Shown in pieces: positions 10,752 to 24,868 of a stretch of DNA of 64,000 nucleotides (position 1 is the first letter of the stretch; every line of letters begins with the position of its first letter). Made by a program: the position numbers and the translations under genes. The DNA comes from Anthostomella pinea (lineage: Eukaryota > Ascomycota > Sordariomycetes > Xylariales > Xylariaceae): positions 2,480,001 through 2,544,000 of the forward strand of contig CAUWAG010000012.1 of the NCBI GenBank assembly GCA_963556695.1, read 5' to 3'. A model generated the notes under the pieces. It was not told where the DNA came from. It made no database searches and saw nothing but the letters and a program-made list of their open reading frames with translations.

Positions 10752-12990
10752 GAGGGATGGGGAGCCAACTCGAAGGAGTACCTAGGTAGCCGTTCGTTCG
10801 TTGCCGCTGCAGGTGGAGGTGGAGGTGACGTTGGAGGATGGGATGGGTAGAAGATAACAGAGTTGATGGATGGCCGGGGAGGAGGGTCGGATGCGTGCGT
10901 AAACAGAAAAAAGCAGAATCTCAATTCTTGACACTCCCTCGCTGGCTTTGGCTTTGGCTCGGAGGAGGCTTGGAGCTGATGAGCCAAGTCTGAGCTTATT
11001 GAGCTTATTGCTTTAGCCTTTAAGCTCAAGGTCGAGCGCACGTTAACGGTAAGACTAAGGTGGTAGCCGATCGGGTCAGATCGCTTGTCCCTTTGTCTCT
11101 GTCGAGTCAGGTATCGATGCGTGGCTTGTGATGGTCCCCGTGATGTCCCCGTAGGTAGCACGCTTTCTTCTATCGCTTGAACACGTGTGATGCAGGTCGG
11201 GCGAGGTCCAGGCCCTGCTGATGAAGAAACCAGGATTGACGGCGTCAACTTCGTGATGCTGGTGTTGGTTCGTGATAGACTCCTTTTTGCTCGTCAATTC
11301 GACTTCACCTTCGACGCCTGCTTCGTCGGTCCTGGTCCTGGTCCCGTTTCCTAGTAGGTCTTCTCTTGCTTCCGCCCTTGAAACTTCAAGCCCAAGTGCC
11401 GAAAGATCCGTTCCGACGTTGTCGGTATTCCCTTGTACGATCGGACTAAAAAGATACACGCATATATCTACGTGTTCGGGTTGCCGTTCAGCTGCTGAAC
11501 AGTCGGGAGTGAGGGGAGTGACGGAATGTTGATGCAGAGGCTTCTCTCCGAACTGGCTGCTCTGAAGGGGTCTTGATCGGTAATGGCCCTGACCAGTATG
11601 ATTGTGGGAGGTCCTAGAGTAGGCTGTTGGTCGGTAAGCCGGACTGGTGGCTTTCTCTTCTTTCTCACCACCTGCACCTGGATATGCAATGGAACTGGGA
11701 GTGCGTGAGGGCAAGCCGCCAAGGGCAAGACAGACACGGGATTCGGGAAGAGGTAGGAAAACGGGTATAAAACAGACAATACGGTTGGAACATACATGGA
11801 GGTAAAGGTACATGTGGCCTCCATATACGGTACAAGCGAGTGCATGTACTGTATACAAGAGGTAATTGGTAGCCCAGCGTGCCCGCGTGCGTCCCTCCCC
11901 AATCAATTCAAGCTTAATTTTGCCAATCCGACGATACTTTTTCCCCTGTGCAGAGGGGTGTCACTGAAGGCGGATCGCAGGGTCCAGGGAAGGCATTCAA
12001 GGTTTGACTTGCATGGGGTGGGCGGGGCGGGGCAGCCAGGAGTGGTGGGGTGGGCACTGGAGAGGCTCAGAACTTTATTAGAATTTAGCGGTGCCTTGGC
12101 CCTTCAGGCGGGCGTCCGGCGTTCTGGGGCTCCTTGGCTGCTGGGAGCCCGCCGCCGCCTAATGTACCATCCCAGTACTATCATGTACCTATGATGATGA
12201 CGCAGTAGGCCTCGGTCTCGCTCCATGCCAGCAACATGCACGTACCCACCCGGGCCAGGTACTTTGGAGGAGCTCGAGGTACAAGCCTAGGTACAAGCCT
12301 ACAAGCCTAATCCGCGCGGCAATCTCGAAATCTCACCCGGTAGGTACCTCCAGCCCTCATCAGTCCCCTCTTGAGCTCTGGTCTGCTTTGCTCCATCGAT
12401 ACGACACTGACTGCAACAATCCCTGATTGACGATGTGGGCGAGCCACCTGCCAGGCTCCCTACCGAATGGTCCCCTCAGTGCTGACTTTAAGCTATGAAG
12501 GCTCTATCTGCTAGAAATCGACTGTCTCAGTGCACCTTCAAGGTGGTTTGCTCACCTCCTCCGCTGTACAGCCTCTCTCTCCTGTCCCTTCATGTTCTCC
12601 CTGGACATACAGATCCCTCATTCCTGGCCTGACAGGCAAGTGTCCCCTGATTATCCCTGTTGCGTCAACACGTCTATTATTCGACATCTAGTTGGGACTA
12701 CGCAAGGGAATCTGGAGATAAGTTCCATATATGGATATGAATATGGATACTTTTTGCTTCCTGATCCTTCAGCATCGTACAACAACCCCAACCCTGGTGA
12801 TCAGCTTTAATTAGCATGAGCCCCATATCTACCGTGGTCGGAGGCACAGGGACAAGTTTCTATACGGAGTTCCTTGGCTCCTCATCTCACGTCTATTCCT
12901 ACGTCGGTCTCGGTAACGGGCACCTCAGTTCGCCGACTACGCCTCCCTTTCTGACCATGTATCCATGTCCTCGAACTTTTCCGCCTCGAC

Positions 12991-13074
12991 ACCACGCCGC
13001 TAGGATGCATCACGGTGATCACCCCGCTAGGATGCCTTCACGGTCACCATGCCGTTAGAATGCATTCACGGTGG
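12991..13074. repeat. Imperfect ~28-bp tandem repeat, three copies
   Basis: Three diverged units share the core CGYTAGRATGC followed by TCACGGT. They begin at about 12991, 13021 and 13046. The repeat is not in a recognised gene. Confidence 0.7.
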
Positions 13075-15108
13075 TTGGCTAGGCTCTCATGCTGTCTGTT
13101 CGTGCCTCCGATTTGCCTTATGTGCCACAATACCGTTGAGACACATGGCCAGCTGCAGCTGCAACAAGGAGCTTTTGACCTTGGAAGACACCTTGGTATG
13201 TACGGCACGGAGAGGCGCTGAGCTTCTCCTGACCCCTAGTCGCGGTGGCACATGCGTCCTGTGGGATCTTAGTAGTTACATGAAGAACTGTCGACTTCCT
13301 CGTCAACATTTCTACCGTCGTCAGCCTGCCCTGCTGCAAGACGCCAACTCCCCGTCGAGTCGACGAAATCATTACCGAGACCTCACGTGCTGTTCGAGCT
13401 GGCACAACTGTCGTGCCAGTATCTTGGCACAAGCATGCAAGCAGGACAGTCTGCCAATCATCAAAATGGGGAACTCCCAGCTACAGCTGGGTATTTGCAA
13501 TTATGTACTTCGGTGACCCAACATGGTGACGCTTACCTCTGGCACGGTCAGCAGCAGCAGGTTAGCAATACCAGTCGAAACAAGCTACCTTTGACAAATC
13601 GCCTTGATTGCGTCGAACAGCAAGTCCAGACAAACGTTCGAACTCGACCCATCTCGGTAACTTCGAGACGGGGGTTTGTGTCACCCGTATCGCCTTTATG
13701 AACCTCCTTTGGGGTTTCTGTGTCCCTCGACCCAATCCTTCTGGGACACGACGCAGCCGTTTCCGCTGTCCCGTTGCCTCTTTTGTCCAGGCTGAGATGA
13801 GCACGGCTTGACTCGACGTACTTCCATCTCCGGGTGTCACTGCGTCACGAAGTTTACTGTTGCATTGCACACCACCGCTTGCCCTGTCATCTCTCGCGTC
13901 ACGGGACACACGCCACCTTACCGAATCACAATCACGCGTCGGTGGGCCTTGAGGCAGATGAAGCTTCATTCCTTAGGCGCCCTTCTTCCACGAGACGGTT
14001 TGACATGGTCGTATGTGTCATAGTCCTTGTCATCTTGGAGGGGCGCCGTCTGGAAACCTGCACAAAGAACACGTGTGATGGAACTTGTGATGATCGAGCA
14101 TCATTGACCCAGGTACGAACATAACATATCATCCTTTCTTGGAAAGCTCATTGCCACCGAGTTACAGCTAGCAACGACAAACAGAACCGCCAGGCTCGAG
14201 GATCTACCCAGGGTCGTTGACGCCGCAGCAGGCATGACATTTAAGGCCCCTACTTGCTCGACGAGGAGCTCGATGCGGCTCAGAATCCTACACGATCATC
14301 TCTCATCCATAAGTGACAAACTGGTCTCATGCAGGGACAACAAATCAATCCCATGGATTGTGGAACTCCTGGGAGCTGCGGGTATCTGCGTGGGGTACAT
14401 GATCTGTCAAAAGGCCTTGTAGGCTGCCATCGGCGAGTGCGATGTGGTGATGGTTGATGCCTGCAGGTCCAAAATAGAAGAGGCGGGATTTAAGCTTCAT
14501 CCTCCACCAGAGCCCAGAACCAAAATTGGATGGATTACACGCTAGCAGACGTCAATGGTCAACAAACATCCATGCCATACCCTCGAGGGAAGTTCGAAGG
14601 ATTACATAATTCACATTCCTGTGTCGGTCGTGCCGCAGTACCTAGGCTGAGTAGACAGCCAGGTTCCCCGTTGGCCTAGGCCAGTGCCTGCCGGGACGCA
14701 GCACCTCAGGCGGGCGACCGACGACCGTTGGTAGCATTGCAGCGCAAACATTTCACATGACAGTGGCCAATGGGTAAATGCCGTCGTCACATTCATCCAT
14801 GGGAAGAGCCGACATGACGCCATATGAAGACCGAAGATCATGGCCCTCTCACGATGTTTCATCGCAGCATGTGGAGTCGTGATACCGCCGGCAAGAGACT
14901 GCGAAAGGGGACATGACATGTGACTGATGCTTAACAGGTATACAAACAACACAAATGCGAGAATCTCTTGGTCAGAACACGATTTGTTCCCCGGCACACG
15001 AGTACCGTGATCGTGTGTTCGGTAAATGATGAGATGGTTTCGTCCTCGTCACCGATTCCACGCCGCCTCATTGGTGATCTTTAGACGAAGACAGCGCTGC
15101 CTAATAGG

Positions 15109-15124
15109 TACATACATACATACA
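15109..15124. repeat. TACA x4 microsatellite
   Basis: Four perfect TACA units in non-coding DNA. Confidence 0.9.
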
Positions 15125-18100
15125 AGTACAGCCACGTCTAGACCAGGTAATCCGCCACGAACCCCGGACGAAGGAATGGTGGGAACAGCAGGGAGGAAAA
15201 TAGATGAATGATGATATACTCACTTACTAAACGTATCAGGATTGAGGGAGCGAGCGGCATGGATACACCACGCCGCACGACCCAAACCACACGTTCCTAG
15301 GTATGAGCCGATCTGCTGAAACCCGGGCCGCATACTAGGAGAGGCACATGACATCCTTTTGTTGTCCTTTTGCTCTAGGGACACTTATTATCACCATGTG
15401 AGGGCTGCTGCGCAGTCCATCTCATATGACTGTCATCACAGACGATATATGCCCGTCTCGTCTATTGTCCCATTCCATGACGGTTGAACTGTTACTGTAC
15501 CCGCCCAAAGCTCTCGCCCAGTTTGGCGGGGTCGAGTGTGGAGTGGCTCTTGGCGGCCACGAGGTGAAAATCTGGCCAGTAGGAATCGGTGAATCACCGT
15601 TTTCGCGGCCCCACAAGACGCACCATTTTAAGCATGAATTTAAGTGTTTACTATCTTGAGCGAACCCGTTTCTGGCATCATTAGCGGCCTTATTTAGCGA
15701 ATGAGCGACGGACCGATGGAACGGAGGGAGGAATGGCGGGCGTAGAACTTTTATTTCAAGTTCCTTGCCTGATTCCTTCTCGCTTCCGTCTGTATTCATC
15801 GAGTTGAGCTGAGCAGGCATGTCAAATAGGCCCCACCATGATATGTGAGAGCATGCGGCACGGCAGGTATGCATCGCTGTCAGCAGCGGCGCAGCGCAAG
15901 TGGAATTGGAGCGGAATTCAAGCGCCGTTTGCTGACATCAGGGCCCACCGTATCGTATAAACCAACAAGTTGGAAGCCCTCAAGTGAGGCCGGTGAGGTT
16001 GGTCTCTCTCTGGGCATTGCCATTACCCAAGTATGCGCCCCCCTTTTTTAACCCCTCGTCTATAAGCAGTCTTGGCGAGGCTTGAGATGTGCTTGGCCGT
16101 GCTGATCGCGAGTCGAGTTAGGGGAGCCAAGCGGCTGCCGAGTGTTGCTATCGCGCCGTCTAGCATCACCCGGCCATGCCAAGGGCAAGAAGAAGCGAAG
16201 CTAGAGGTTGGAACTTCGATGTAGCTTTACCCCAAGCGAGATCTGCGAACTCCAGTGAGCACTTTAATATTGACTTGGTGCGATGCCCATGGATAGGCGT
16301 CGCCAATGCGAGATCGCCCACCCTTTCACGAATCCTGTCAGCAGCCCTCCCTTTCCCCAGATCGACGAAACCAGATCAGAGGAGGATTCTCCAGCCCCGT
16401 TGCGGGCCCCTTGGCATGCGCACGCCAGGACAAAAACCCCCTCGCTCGCCTCTTCTTTCCTGCCGCGCGAAGCCGGGAAGGGCAAAAAGCAAGGCCGCGC
16501 GTCCGATATCTGCGGCTGAAGCTTAGCTTTGCAGCGCTCTGGGTCGTTGCAGTCCGGGGACGGCCACGGACCAAGTAGCCGATGGCCAAGAACGCCGTGG
16601 ATCACAGCCTATCGCGGTTCTGACATCCAAGCGAAGGCGCGATGCGATGTGATGTGATGTGAGCCACTCTTCAATGAATGAATTGGGAGCTTGGTACCTA
16701 TGGGATGGCTTATCAGCTTGACACCGTACCTGCACACATGCAGTCAAGGTAAGGTTCAATAGCAGCCACCGCGCCCATCTATCACCGGACACTTCAGCAG
16801 CAAGCTCGCTTGGCCCATGGGAACGGAACCCAATCGCATGGCTTCGCTTCGCTGCCAGAGTCACCAAATCATCACACCTCATCACACCACATCACGCTTC
16901 TCACCTCATTCCTCCACCACGCCGAACTTCATGTGTCTGAAGCGATAGGAGTAGTAAGTGTTCGAGTCCTCTCTCCCAGGCAAAGTTCCGGGCAATCCAG
17001 ATCCCAAAATATAAGGGATCGATGGGTGGATGATGTGTAGGCAGTAATAATAAGTTCACCCAACAATAGACAGTGCCCACTTCCTACAAGGCTACAACGG
17101 CATCGATGGCCTGAACCTTACCATCGGCCCAGACTCGTCGCCGACACGCCGGTTCCGCAGGGCATCCACGCGAGGCTAAATAAGGTACACGACGACATTC
17201 CTACTCCCTGAGTCCCTAATAAGGTCGGCGTATTCAGACCAATCATCAACCCGACAACCCAACAGAGGCCTGCACGCGCTAGAGCGGCAGGATTCCACCC
17301 CGGAACCAACGTTCGCTTCCTTTTGTATCGGGCCCGGGGAAGGGGATCTTGGTAGGGAAAGGAAAGGGGTCTCCAGCCCTCCTTGGCTTGGAAACTATCG
17401 TGATGCCGGCCGGCTTGCCACGATGGCTGGCTGAAGCCTCAATGGAGAACGTGAAGGCACATGGCGATCACGAGGACCGACGGGCAGCTGCAGCAGGGTA
17501 CCTACCGGTATCTGCGCGTCCGTCTACCGGTATCTATGTGCTACACTACAGACGCCACAAGTCCCCGTAAGCACCAACGCGTAAGGCTGGAATGACAATG
17601 AGGCGTTGGCATTTGCATCTCTCAGCTTCGTGGTGACAAGCCTCACCGGTGATTTTCACCAATCCCGTCGTCTGGGCTAGCTACGGTGTCACGTGTAGAC
17701 CGAAATGCCAGCCGGGTCGGTCGTAAATGTGAGTGAACGACTGATGATGCTTATCACGCAGCCCGCCAGTGAGGTGAAGGTGACAGTCCGCCGGCGCCGC
17801 TGTATGCGGCCGTCGCAGTCAGCATAAGCCCTAGCCCCTGCCATCACCAACAAGACGCATGGAACTTTCTCTAGCACCTACATGACAGATATACTGGTGG
17901 AAACCGGCGGCACGGCGTTGGGAACACAAGCAGCGGTCCGGCATCTCTCGTGCGACGATCACGCGTCAAACGGGAGGATGGGTGTGTTACACCGACCAAA
18001 AGTCGGTGACACGGACAAGCGACCAGCCCGCGCACCTCAGGTGATCAACAGCAGCTCCCTATACGACACAACACACTGCAAACAGGGGTTTGCCGAAGGG

Positions 18101-21100
18101 CAGATGCATCAGCGGCAGGCAAACCTCCATCTGCATAGGTTAGCACCCATCAACAACATCAGCATCAGCAGAATAAGCTGCAGTCAAGGGTCCCGTCTCG
18201 CAAAGCAGGCTGATGATAGAAGAAGCTTAACCCCAGATAGCCAGGGGCACAAACGACACATCTCACCGAAGTACTGTACATGAGGTACACAGTGACACAG
18301 ACCAGGCTGACCTCCTGCTGGTTTGGGAAATCCTGCTGATATGGGAATGCGGCGGCGGCGCCGCCGCCCGCACTCATAAGCTCGTCTAGTCCGGCTTCAT
18401 TGGGGAGGCAGTGTGTGTGCGCGGTGCCCTTCCCTCGGGTCTCTCGCGTGCCACACCCAAAGCCCGGAAGGGGTAAGAGGTGTGCATGTAGGCACCGAGG
18501 TAAAGAGGTACTAGGGACCCTGACCTTGGGCGTTCGAGTGGCGGACTCTAAACGAATGAACGAATGGGTGGTGCGAGCCTGCTGTCAGCCGCTGACTGTC
18601 CGTCCGGAACAGGCAAAGTATCCGCTCTCGTCAATCCTTCGCTACTGGCGATCTGGCATCTTGCAGACCACACCGTCTACGGATGAAGGGCGCAAAGAAG
18701 GTGAGCTTTTCGGGAACTTGCTTATCGGTCACCTGTTATGATGGTTACTACTTCGTACCAGGCTCCCCTATTTGACGGAGGGTACGACCCTGACCGGCAC
18801 ATCAAATATGTGTCAGGAGTCAGGAGATAGCGAACAACGCACCACACAAGAAGCTTATTTCGCGTGCGAGGATCTCCTACAACGGTGTCATCAAGGAACG
18901 TGACGTCGCGTGCGCAGTGACTCAAGGACAGATATGACCTACCAAATGAGGATCACTACCTCCTCCATTGTTCGTCTCAGTGGAGGGATGGAGGCTGACA
19001 GGGCGAAGGGAAAAGGCAATACTCTACATGCAAAGTCTGGAGCCCATTCGCCATCGTAGTCTATCCGTTGGGCCGAGCCAACCTCCACGTTGATTGCAAC
19101 CTCGAAGGGGAGAAGGAATCGTGCACATGATCTGATCGCAATGCGTCTCGCCTGATCTACCAATACCAGCCGTGACAGGCAGGGCCGACAGGCCGCGAAG
19201 GATTCGTCTGGAATGTGCGGCAAACCCTATTCCAGCAACCAACGGTCTTTCCTATGTTGCCTCTGCCGCCTCTTCATGCCTGCTTCGATACGTATGGAAC
19301 GATACGTATGGCACATTTACCATCACGCGCGCATAGCACACCATGATCGTGATATGCCACCGTGTCCGTATCCATGGACACGCCAACGCCAACGCCAACG
19401 CCGGGCTGCCAGCGTCACGCACATCATGATCGCATTTTGCCTCGCTCAGCCATGTTGATCCCGGCAATATGGAGCTGGAAATGGGAAAGCGTCATAATAC
19501 TCGAACGTGGACCGGCGCCGTTCCGGGGAGCGCTTGTGGACGGGCGGACGAACGAGTGAGGTTGTGTACAGTCCGTACGTCCCCATCACTGCCCCAGATA
19601 TCAGACCGTTTCTTCACCGCCGCGAGGTATCTGATCGCCAGCCCGTCCACTGAGCTGGGAGGGCCACAGCCAACTACTGCCTCCGCAGTGTCTACCTATC
19701 ACGTTACCAATCTATCACGTTATCAAGTTCACCCGGGTATATATCATATAGGAACGCTTGATAGGCGACGCCCTCGGAGCATTACCTACAATCGCCATCC
19801 CGTGGCGGCGGTGGCGGCTAGGTTGGATCAGCCGGGCTGGGGAACTTTTGTGCGGCGGCGGCGTGGGCCCCTTGTCGCGGACGTGGGACTGGTAAATGAG
19901 AACTTTATGTCCTCCATCCTCCGGCAGGCAGAAACCGAGCGTGTGCAACCAACGGCATGTGGTGCCGGTACTGCGTGGCGCGTAAGCAGCCAGGTGACAG
20001 GGTCAAAAAGGTAAAAAGGGGCGGTCGACCCAAGGGTTTGGCAAAGCGGCGTTCGTTGGCTGCAGTATGCATGCATATGACCCCCGGACGCGAAGAAAAT
20101 GTAATTGCGAGGATCTTTTACAATGTCGGCGGCGTATGCTCCGACTCCGATGCCTCCTGACGAAGATCCCTCCTGACGATGACCCGATCGCAACCTGTCA
20201 TGTGAGTCTTGCCCCAAACTGGTTGACATGTCCGAAAAGTTCCGCCGATAGTCCTCGGTAGCCTAGAATGACCTGCATACGGACGGACTGGCCTGTTCAA
20301 GAAGAACCGCATAAGCAGCAAAATCCTTCCCCGTCCATGACGTCGGGTGTCATGGGAGGAGAGCCTGCGGGGTCCGGGCTGGTGTCGTCGTCGTACCGAC
20401 CGCTTATGAGTTTTCGAGCTCAATCTTAATCAGACGTCGCTCCAGCCTCCAGCCTCCATTGCCACCGAGATTTCTGGCAGGGCAATGAGCCCAGGTTGTG
20501 GTCCCTGCTTTTCCTTTCACATGCCTTGGATCCTATTGGACCTCAATGCGACATGCGTCTTCCTGCAAGATTCATCAGTGTCAAAGTTCTCGCCTGGTGG
20601 TCGGCTGGGCGTGCTGGGCGTGTTGACAATTTGCTTACCATGGCCCGCCAGCCACGCCAAGAGCCAAGAGCTGAGCTGGCCAGGCAGGCGCCAGGCCGGC
20701 GAGGGATATTATACTGCGTAGGTGGGACGAGGAAATGGAGGACGAGTGCAAGGCGATGAGTGACAGGGTTGCAGTCGAAGCACAGGAGAGGAGAAGACAA
20801 AGACAAATGACTCGACAGCCAAGCACGCCGAGCATACCCAACAGAGGTCGCCAAGGTCTGACCCAAGCCTCGGCGTCACTATACCTTGCCGTCGGGGCGA
20901 TATGTGGCGGTCGGGGTGGCCTCTCATTTGACGACGCTTACGTGCCCTCGAATTAAGCTTAAGCTCGCGAGCGTCGCAGCGGGCCTCGGGACTGGCCCTT
21001 GTCTTGGGGGCAAAAGAGGGAATATACTTATCAGCCAAGAAAGTCAAGAAATCGCCAAGCTTCTTCTGCGCACCTGCACTCTCCAACTTCAGATCGTCCA

Positions 21101-23187
21101 CCATTAGACTTTTCCTGCATACGCCTTGTTGGAGTCGCCAAGCAAATGCCGACGCCTTCTCTACAGTCTACGAGGAGACAGCCTGCAAGTTGGCAGCAGC
21201 TCTGCATAAGGGGACACGGGAGAAAGCCACTCGGATTTCACACACCAGGGCTCCATCTGCAGCACCCTGCCCTGTTACGTTGGATCGAGTACCTAGGTTT
21301 TCGGCAAAAGTACCGGAAACTTCTGGTACTCTGCGCTGTGTCGTGTAGCGGGGAATGCCTGCTTCGTATATGTGGTGTCCTCGCCGTCGGTTATTCGTTT
21401 AACCTGTCAGCGAGGAGTTATGCAGCCAGGTGTGATCTTGCGGCCATAACTAGGTATTGGGACTGGGATACTCATTCTGCGGTCCCATCGTCCCAAGGGA
21501 GATGAGCTGGCGAGGCAAGACTGCATGCAAACCTCTTGATGCAGCAGGCAGGCTGGCAGGCTGACTGCGGCCACTGGGCTGAAAGAGCGAGCAGCAGACA
21601 GTAGGTAAATACTCGATGCGAGCTGCGTAGCACCAACAACAACGGCGCCGCCGCCGCAGACGTAATAAGCATGTGTAAGAGAGTGCAGGGTCTTGGCAAG
21701 AACTTAATGTTGCCTGCCTGCATCTACTACGTCTGCATCAAGGACCAACCGACCAACCAACAACTCACACAACCAAAACCCCCACAGGAAATTCGCCATC
21801 GCAGGCAAAGGACCAAATCCGCACACCAATAGTCTCATGGTAAATTCCAGCCCCAGCTCCCGGCTCCCTCACGAGATCTCAGGGCCGCGAGATCTCTCGC
21901 GCCGCGCGAAACGTCGACACGTGATGGCATATCAATCGGACGCCCGGATAGACTGATTTGTATTGAGCCGTCGCGCCAGGCTGAATGCTTCATGCCAAGC
22001 AAGTAGCAGGCGGGTGGGCGGCGGCAATAGGCGCAGGGTCAAGACGCCTCAGTCGCTGGGCCCGGCTGTCGGCTGTCGAATACGTGATGCGTAATGTGTA
22101 TACAGCCAGCTGCCAGCGCTGTAAAGATATTGGTCGCTGTCCGATATATAAACGAATGTGTGAGTGAGTGGTAGTGAATGAGTGAGTGAGTGACAGCGGG
22201 GGAGTGAGTATTTATGATAGCTTCTATGCTGCCGACCCCCCTTGAGAGGCTGCGTGTGCTGCTCTATCCGTACCTGCAGCAGCGAAGCGCAGCGGTGTCC
22301 TTACTGACGAACGTACTACTTGGTCTCTTCCTCCTGGCTGGTAGGCGTCCGTCTTGACATCTACATATTCCAGCCTATAGGTAAGTAAGCGTAATGATCA
22401 ATAGATGCCTATATTAGTAGGTATAGGGCTTTTGAGTTCCAACGGTACCGTTGGGTCTTCTCGGAGTTGATGGGCTGGTGTAACCTCCCAGAACCCACGG
22501 CTCCCAGCTCTCTGGCACCCTTGGTGATCGGTGGTCAATGCCGAGATGAGGCCGCAAGTGGGAACCACTCTCATCGTATACCTTCACGGAAATTTCTGGA
22601 CCCGTAGCCTCGGTACTGCTGAGCCATATCGCTCTGTGTTTCAACTGCAGGTTCTGCATTGGCCGTTGTCGCGTATGAGTGGGAGAAGTCTGATGGATAC
22701 CGGGATGGAAGGTGAGGACCCATCCAACTAATGATACAGTAAATACAATATTGTACAAGCCAACCTCCTACAGTACATACACACCGTGATAGCGCTCTGA
22801 CAGAGATACATCGGGTTTGCCGTAGATGGTTTCCAATATCTCAGTCGATTACTAGTACAAGGTCTGCCCAATAAAGGCGGTAATCCCGTTTTCCGCGCTT
22901 GTACCTTGCAGTACCAACCGAGAGTGGTCGGCCCTGAGTCGGGCGGACGGCGGGACACGGGAATGAGGTCTCTGCGTGATGAGACTATCAACACCTTGCA
23001 ACCCCAGATTGTGTCTTTACCTCCATATCGAAAGACTGAAAATTCGCGTAACCGCTTCCATCAAGAAAGCTCCTTCGGCAGACCTGGTTTGGGACCTTGT
23101 CTGGCAAGACCGTGTTGTGCGAACGTCGTACAAGACATCCCCACGTCCCAGAGCAGTAAGCGTTAACGAGCACAGCATACGCTTGGT

Positions 23188-24868
23188 TCAACAGTCGCAT
23201 CGGCCGTACCAGCGGGGAAAAGCCGTGGTATCGCGAATTGTCTGGACTCCCGAGAGGTAGCATATGAGGCGGTCGAACCCGAGACCGAAGCCGCCATGCG
23301 GAGGGCAACCCCAGCGCCGCAAGTCCAGATACCAGTCTAGATTATTGTCCACTGGTTCTGATGAATCCGAAATGGCAGTTTCTGAAGATGATGTCGTGTT
23401 CATCCCGTTCGCCCGCATGGTTTCGACTAGGTTCTCCAGCCTGTGCTCGCGCATTGAGCCGCCAGCAATCTCGCAAAAGTCTGGCACAAGGAGATCGAAA
23501 CAGTCGACTGTTGCACCGGGTGTTGTCCCAGGCAGGTCGTCCTCATTCGCCTTCATGTAAAAAGCTTTGATGTCTCGAGGATAATTCGTGACGAAAACAG
23601 GACTGTTAGAGTTGCCCACTGTCGTAGCGATGTATCTCTCATGTTCTGTATGAAGGTCTTTACCCCATACGGGTTTGTGGACGAACTGGTCCCCGGAAGC
23701 TTCCAACAGTTTCATCGCTTCAGTATAGGTGATTCGCGGCCAAGCTCCCTGCGATAACCCATGCCACCGTTGGGTGATCTGTTCCGTTGTAGCTAGATCG
23801 GACGAGCGCTCGCCTGCCCGCCCAAGTAGCTCACGAGCAGCTCTTGACTCGGCCACATCGCCAGCGACATGCTTCAGCATATCTTCAACTAGATTCATAA
23901 CAGCGTCCAGGCTATGAATGAAGCTTAGTTCAGCTTCCAGCATGTAAAACTCGCTGAGATGTCGAGGTGTGTCACTCTGCTCCGCTCGGAAGGTTGGCGA
24001 GAGCGTCCAGACATTGCCGAGCGCTTGGGCTAGGGCTTCGAGATGCAGCTGCGCTGATACGGTTGCATATACAGGACGGCGGAAGAAGGGCTTTGTCTCG
24101 CCTCCCAGAACTGGCTGGTCATTACCAGAGGAGACATGGAACACTTCGCCTGCACCTTCGCAGTCGGACGATGTGAGGATGGGCGTGTGAGTCTGGACGA
24201 AATCGCGCTCACTGAAGAATCGGGTCAACGAGGCAATGACTTCAGAGCGGAACCGGAAGACGGCAGAGTTGAATGGTACTCTTGGCCGGAGATGGGGTAA
24301 TGTCCTTAGATACTCGGGTGTCTGGTACTTCTTTTGTACCGGAAAGGTCTGGAACTACAGTGAGTGCGAGGCTCTTCGGATCAAAATCGAGTTGATATAT
24401 CATGTGTTAGACAGACCTTGGCATCAGAAGGACCTACGACTGAGGTTTGTAGCACCTGCAGCTCATGACTCTGCCCTCGGCCTTGTGACGGAACCCATGA
24501 TCCGCCAAGTCGTACAGCTGCCCCGACGGTCAGCCTAGCGTAGGAAAAGTCAGCGATAAGCAACCGTACAACGATGAGCGGTAATAGACTGCATACCCTT
24601 CGGCCTGGTCCGCAGGCACTACGGCCTGGAGCGATTCCATTGAAGAGCCATCTCCGAGAGATACGAAATGTTGCTTCTTCTGAGCACGCACTGATCGGAC
24701 ATGGCCATCGACCTTGATCTCTGACACAGGGCCAGCAGGCTTCAAATCGAGGAGACTGGCAATCGAAGTCGACCGCGTAGAGATGAGGGCGCGAGGGACT
24801 GTTCGTGCAGGGGGTTTAAGGAGAATCCTCGGCGAAGCTCCTCTCAGAAGCGGTAGCATTCTAGACAT
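23188..24868 (-). CDS. SLM5: Asparaginyl-tRNA synthetase, mitochondrial
   Basis: This class IIb enzyme charges mitochondrial tRNA-Asn with asparagine. Three exons fit (minus strand): 24868-24597, 24534-24417 and 24348-23188, giving 516 residues. Intron 1 is GTATGC..TAG (62 nt); intron 2 is GTCTGT..CAG (68 nt), a slightly unusual donor. The first 30 or so residues are basic with Ser/Arg and no acids, as in a mitochondrial presequence (MSRMLPLLRGASPRILL). The OB-fold anticodon-binding domain follows (EIKVDGHVRSVRAQKKQHFVSL...LQVLQTS). The catalytic core has EGAGEVFHVSS, the motif 2 form FRAEQSDTPRHLSEF and motif 3 GGFGLGFDRL near the C-terminus, which together indicate AsnRS rather than AspRS or LysRS. 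Length matches fungal Slm5-type enzymes. The start is the first ATG in frame; a short unrelated ORF ends 10 nt upstream. Confidence 0.95.

Larger units (their letters stand above)
9097..23187. other. Gene-free 14-kb interval upstream of the WOPR regulator
   Basis: About 14 kb of normal-GC, non-RIP DNA in which no frame shows a recognisable protein or convincing spliced gene. The minus strand from about 10.4 to 9.8 kb is pyrimidine-rich. It carries splice-donor-like words (GTATGT near 10100, GTGAGT near 9880), which fits a long, perhaps spliced, leader of the minus-strand WOPR gene. The longest frame is 276 codons (11076-11906, minus). Small tandem repeats are listed separately. Others are CGCCAA x3 at about 19381-19400, GTGA runs at about 22156-22206, and a TACAAGCCTA cluster at about 12279-12310. 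The words TAGGTACC and ACCTAGGT recur. Long regulatory RNA is possible but not shown by sequence alone. Confidence 0.5.
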
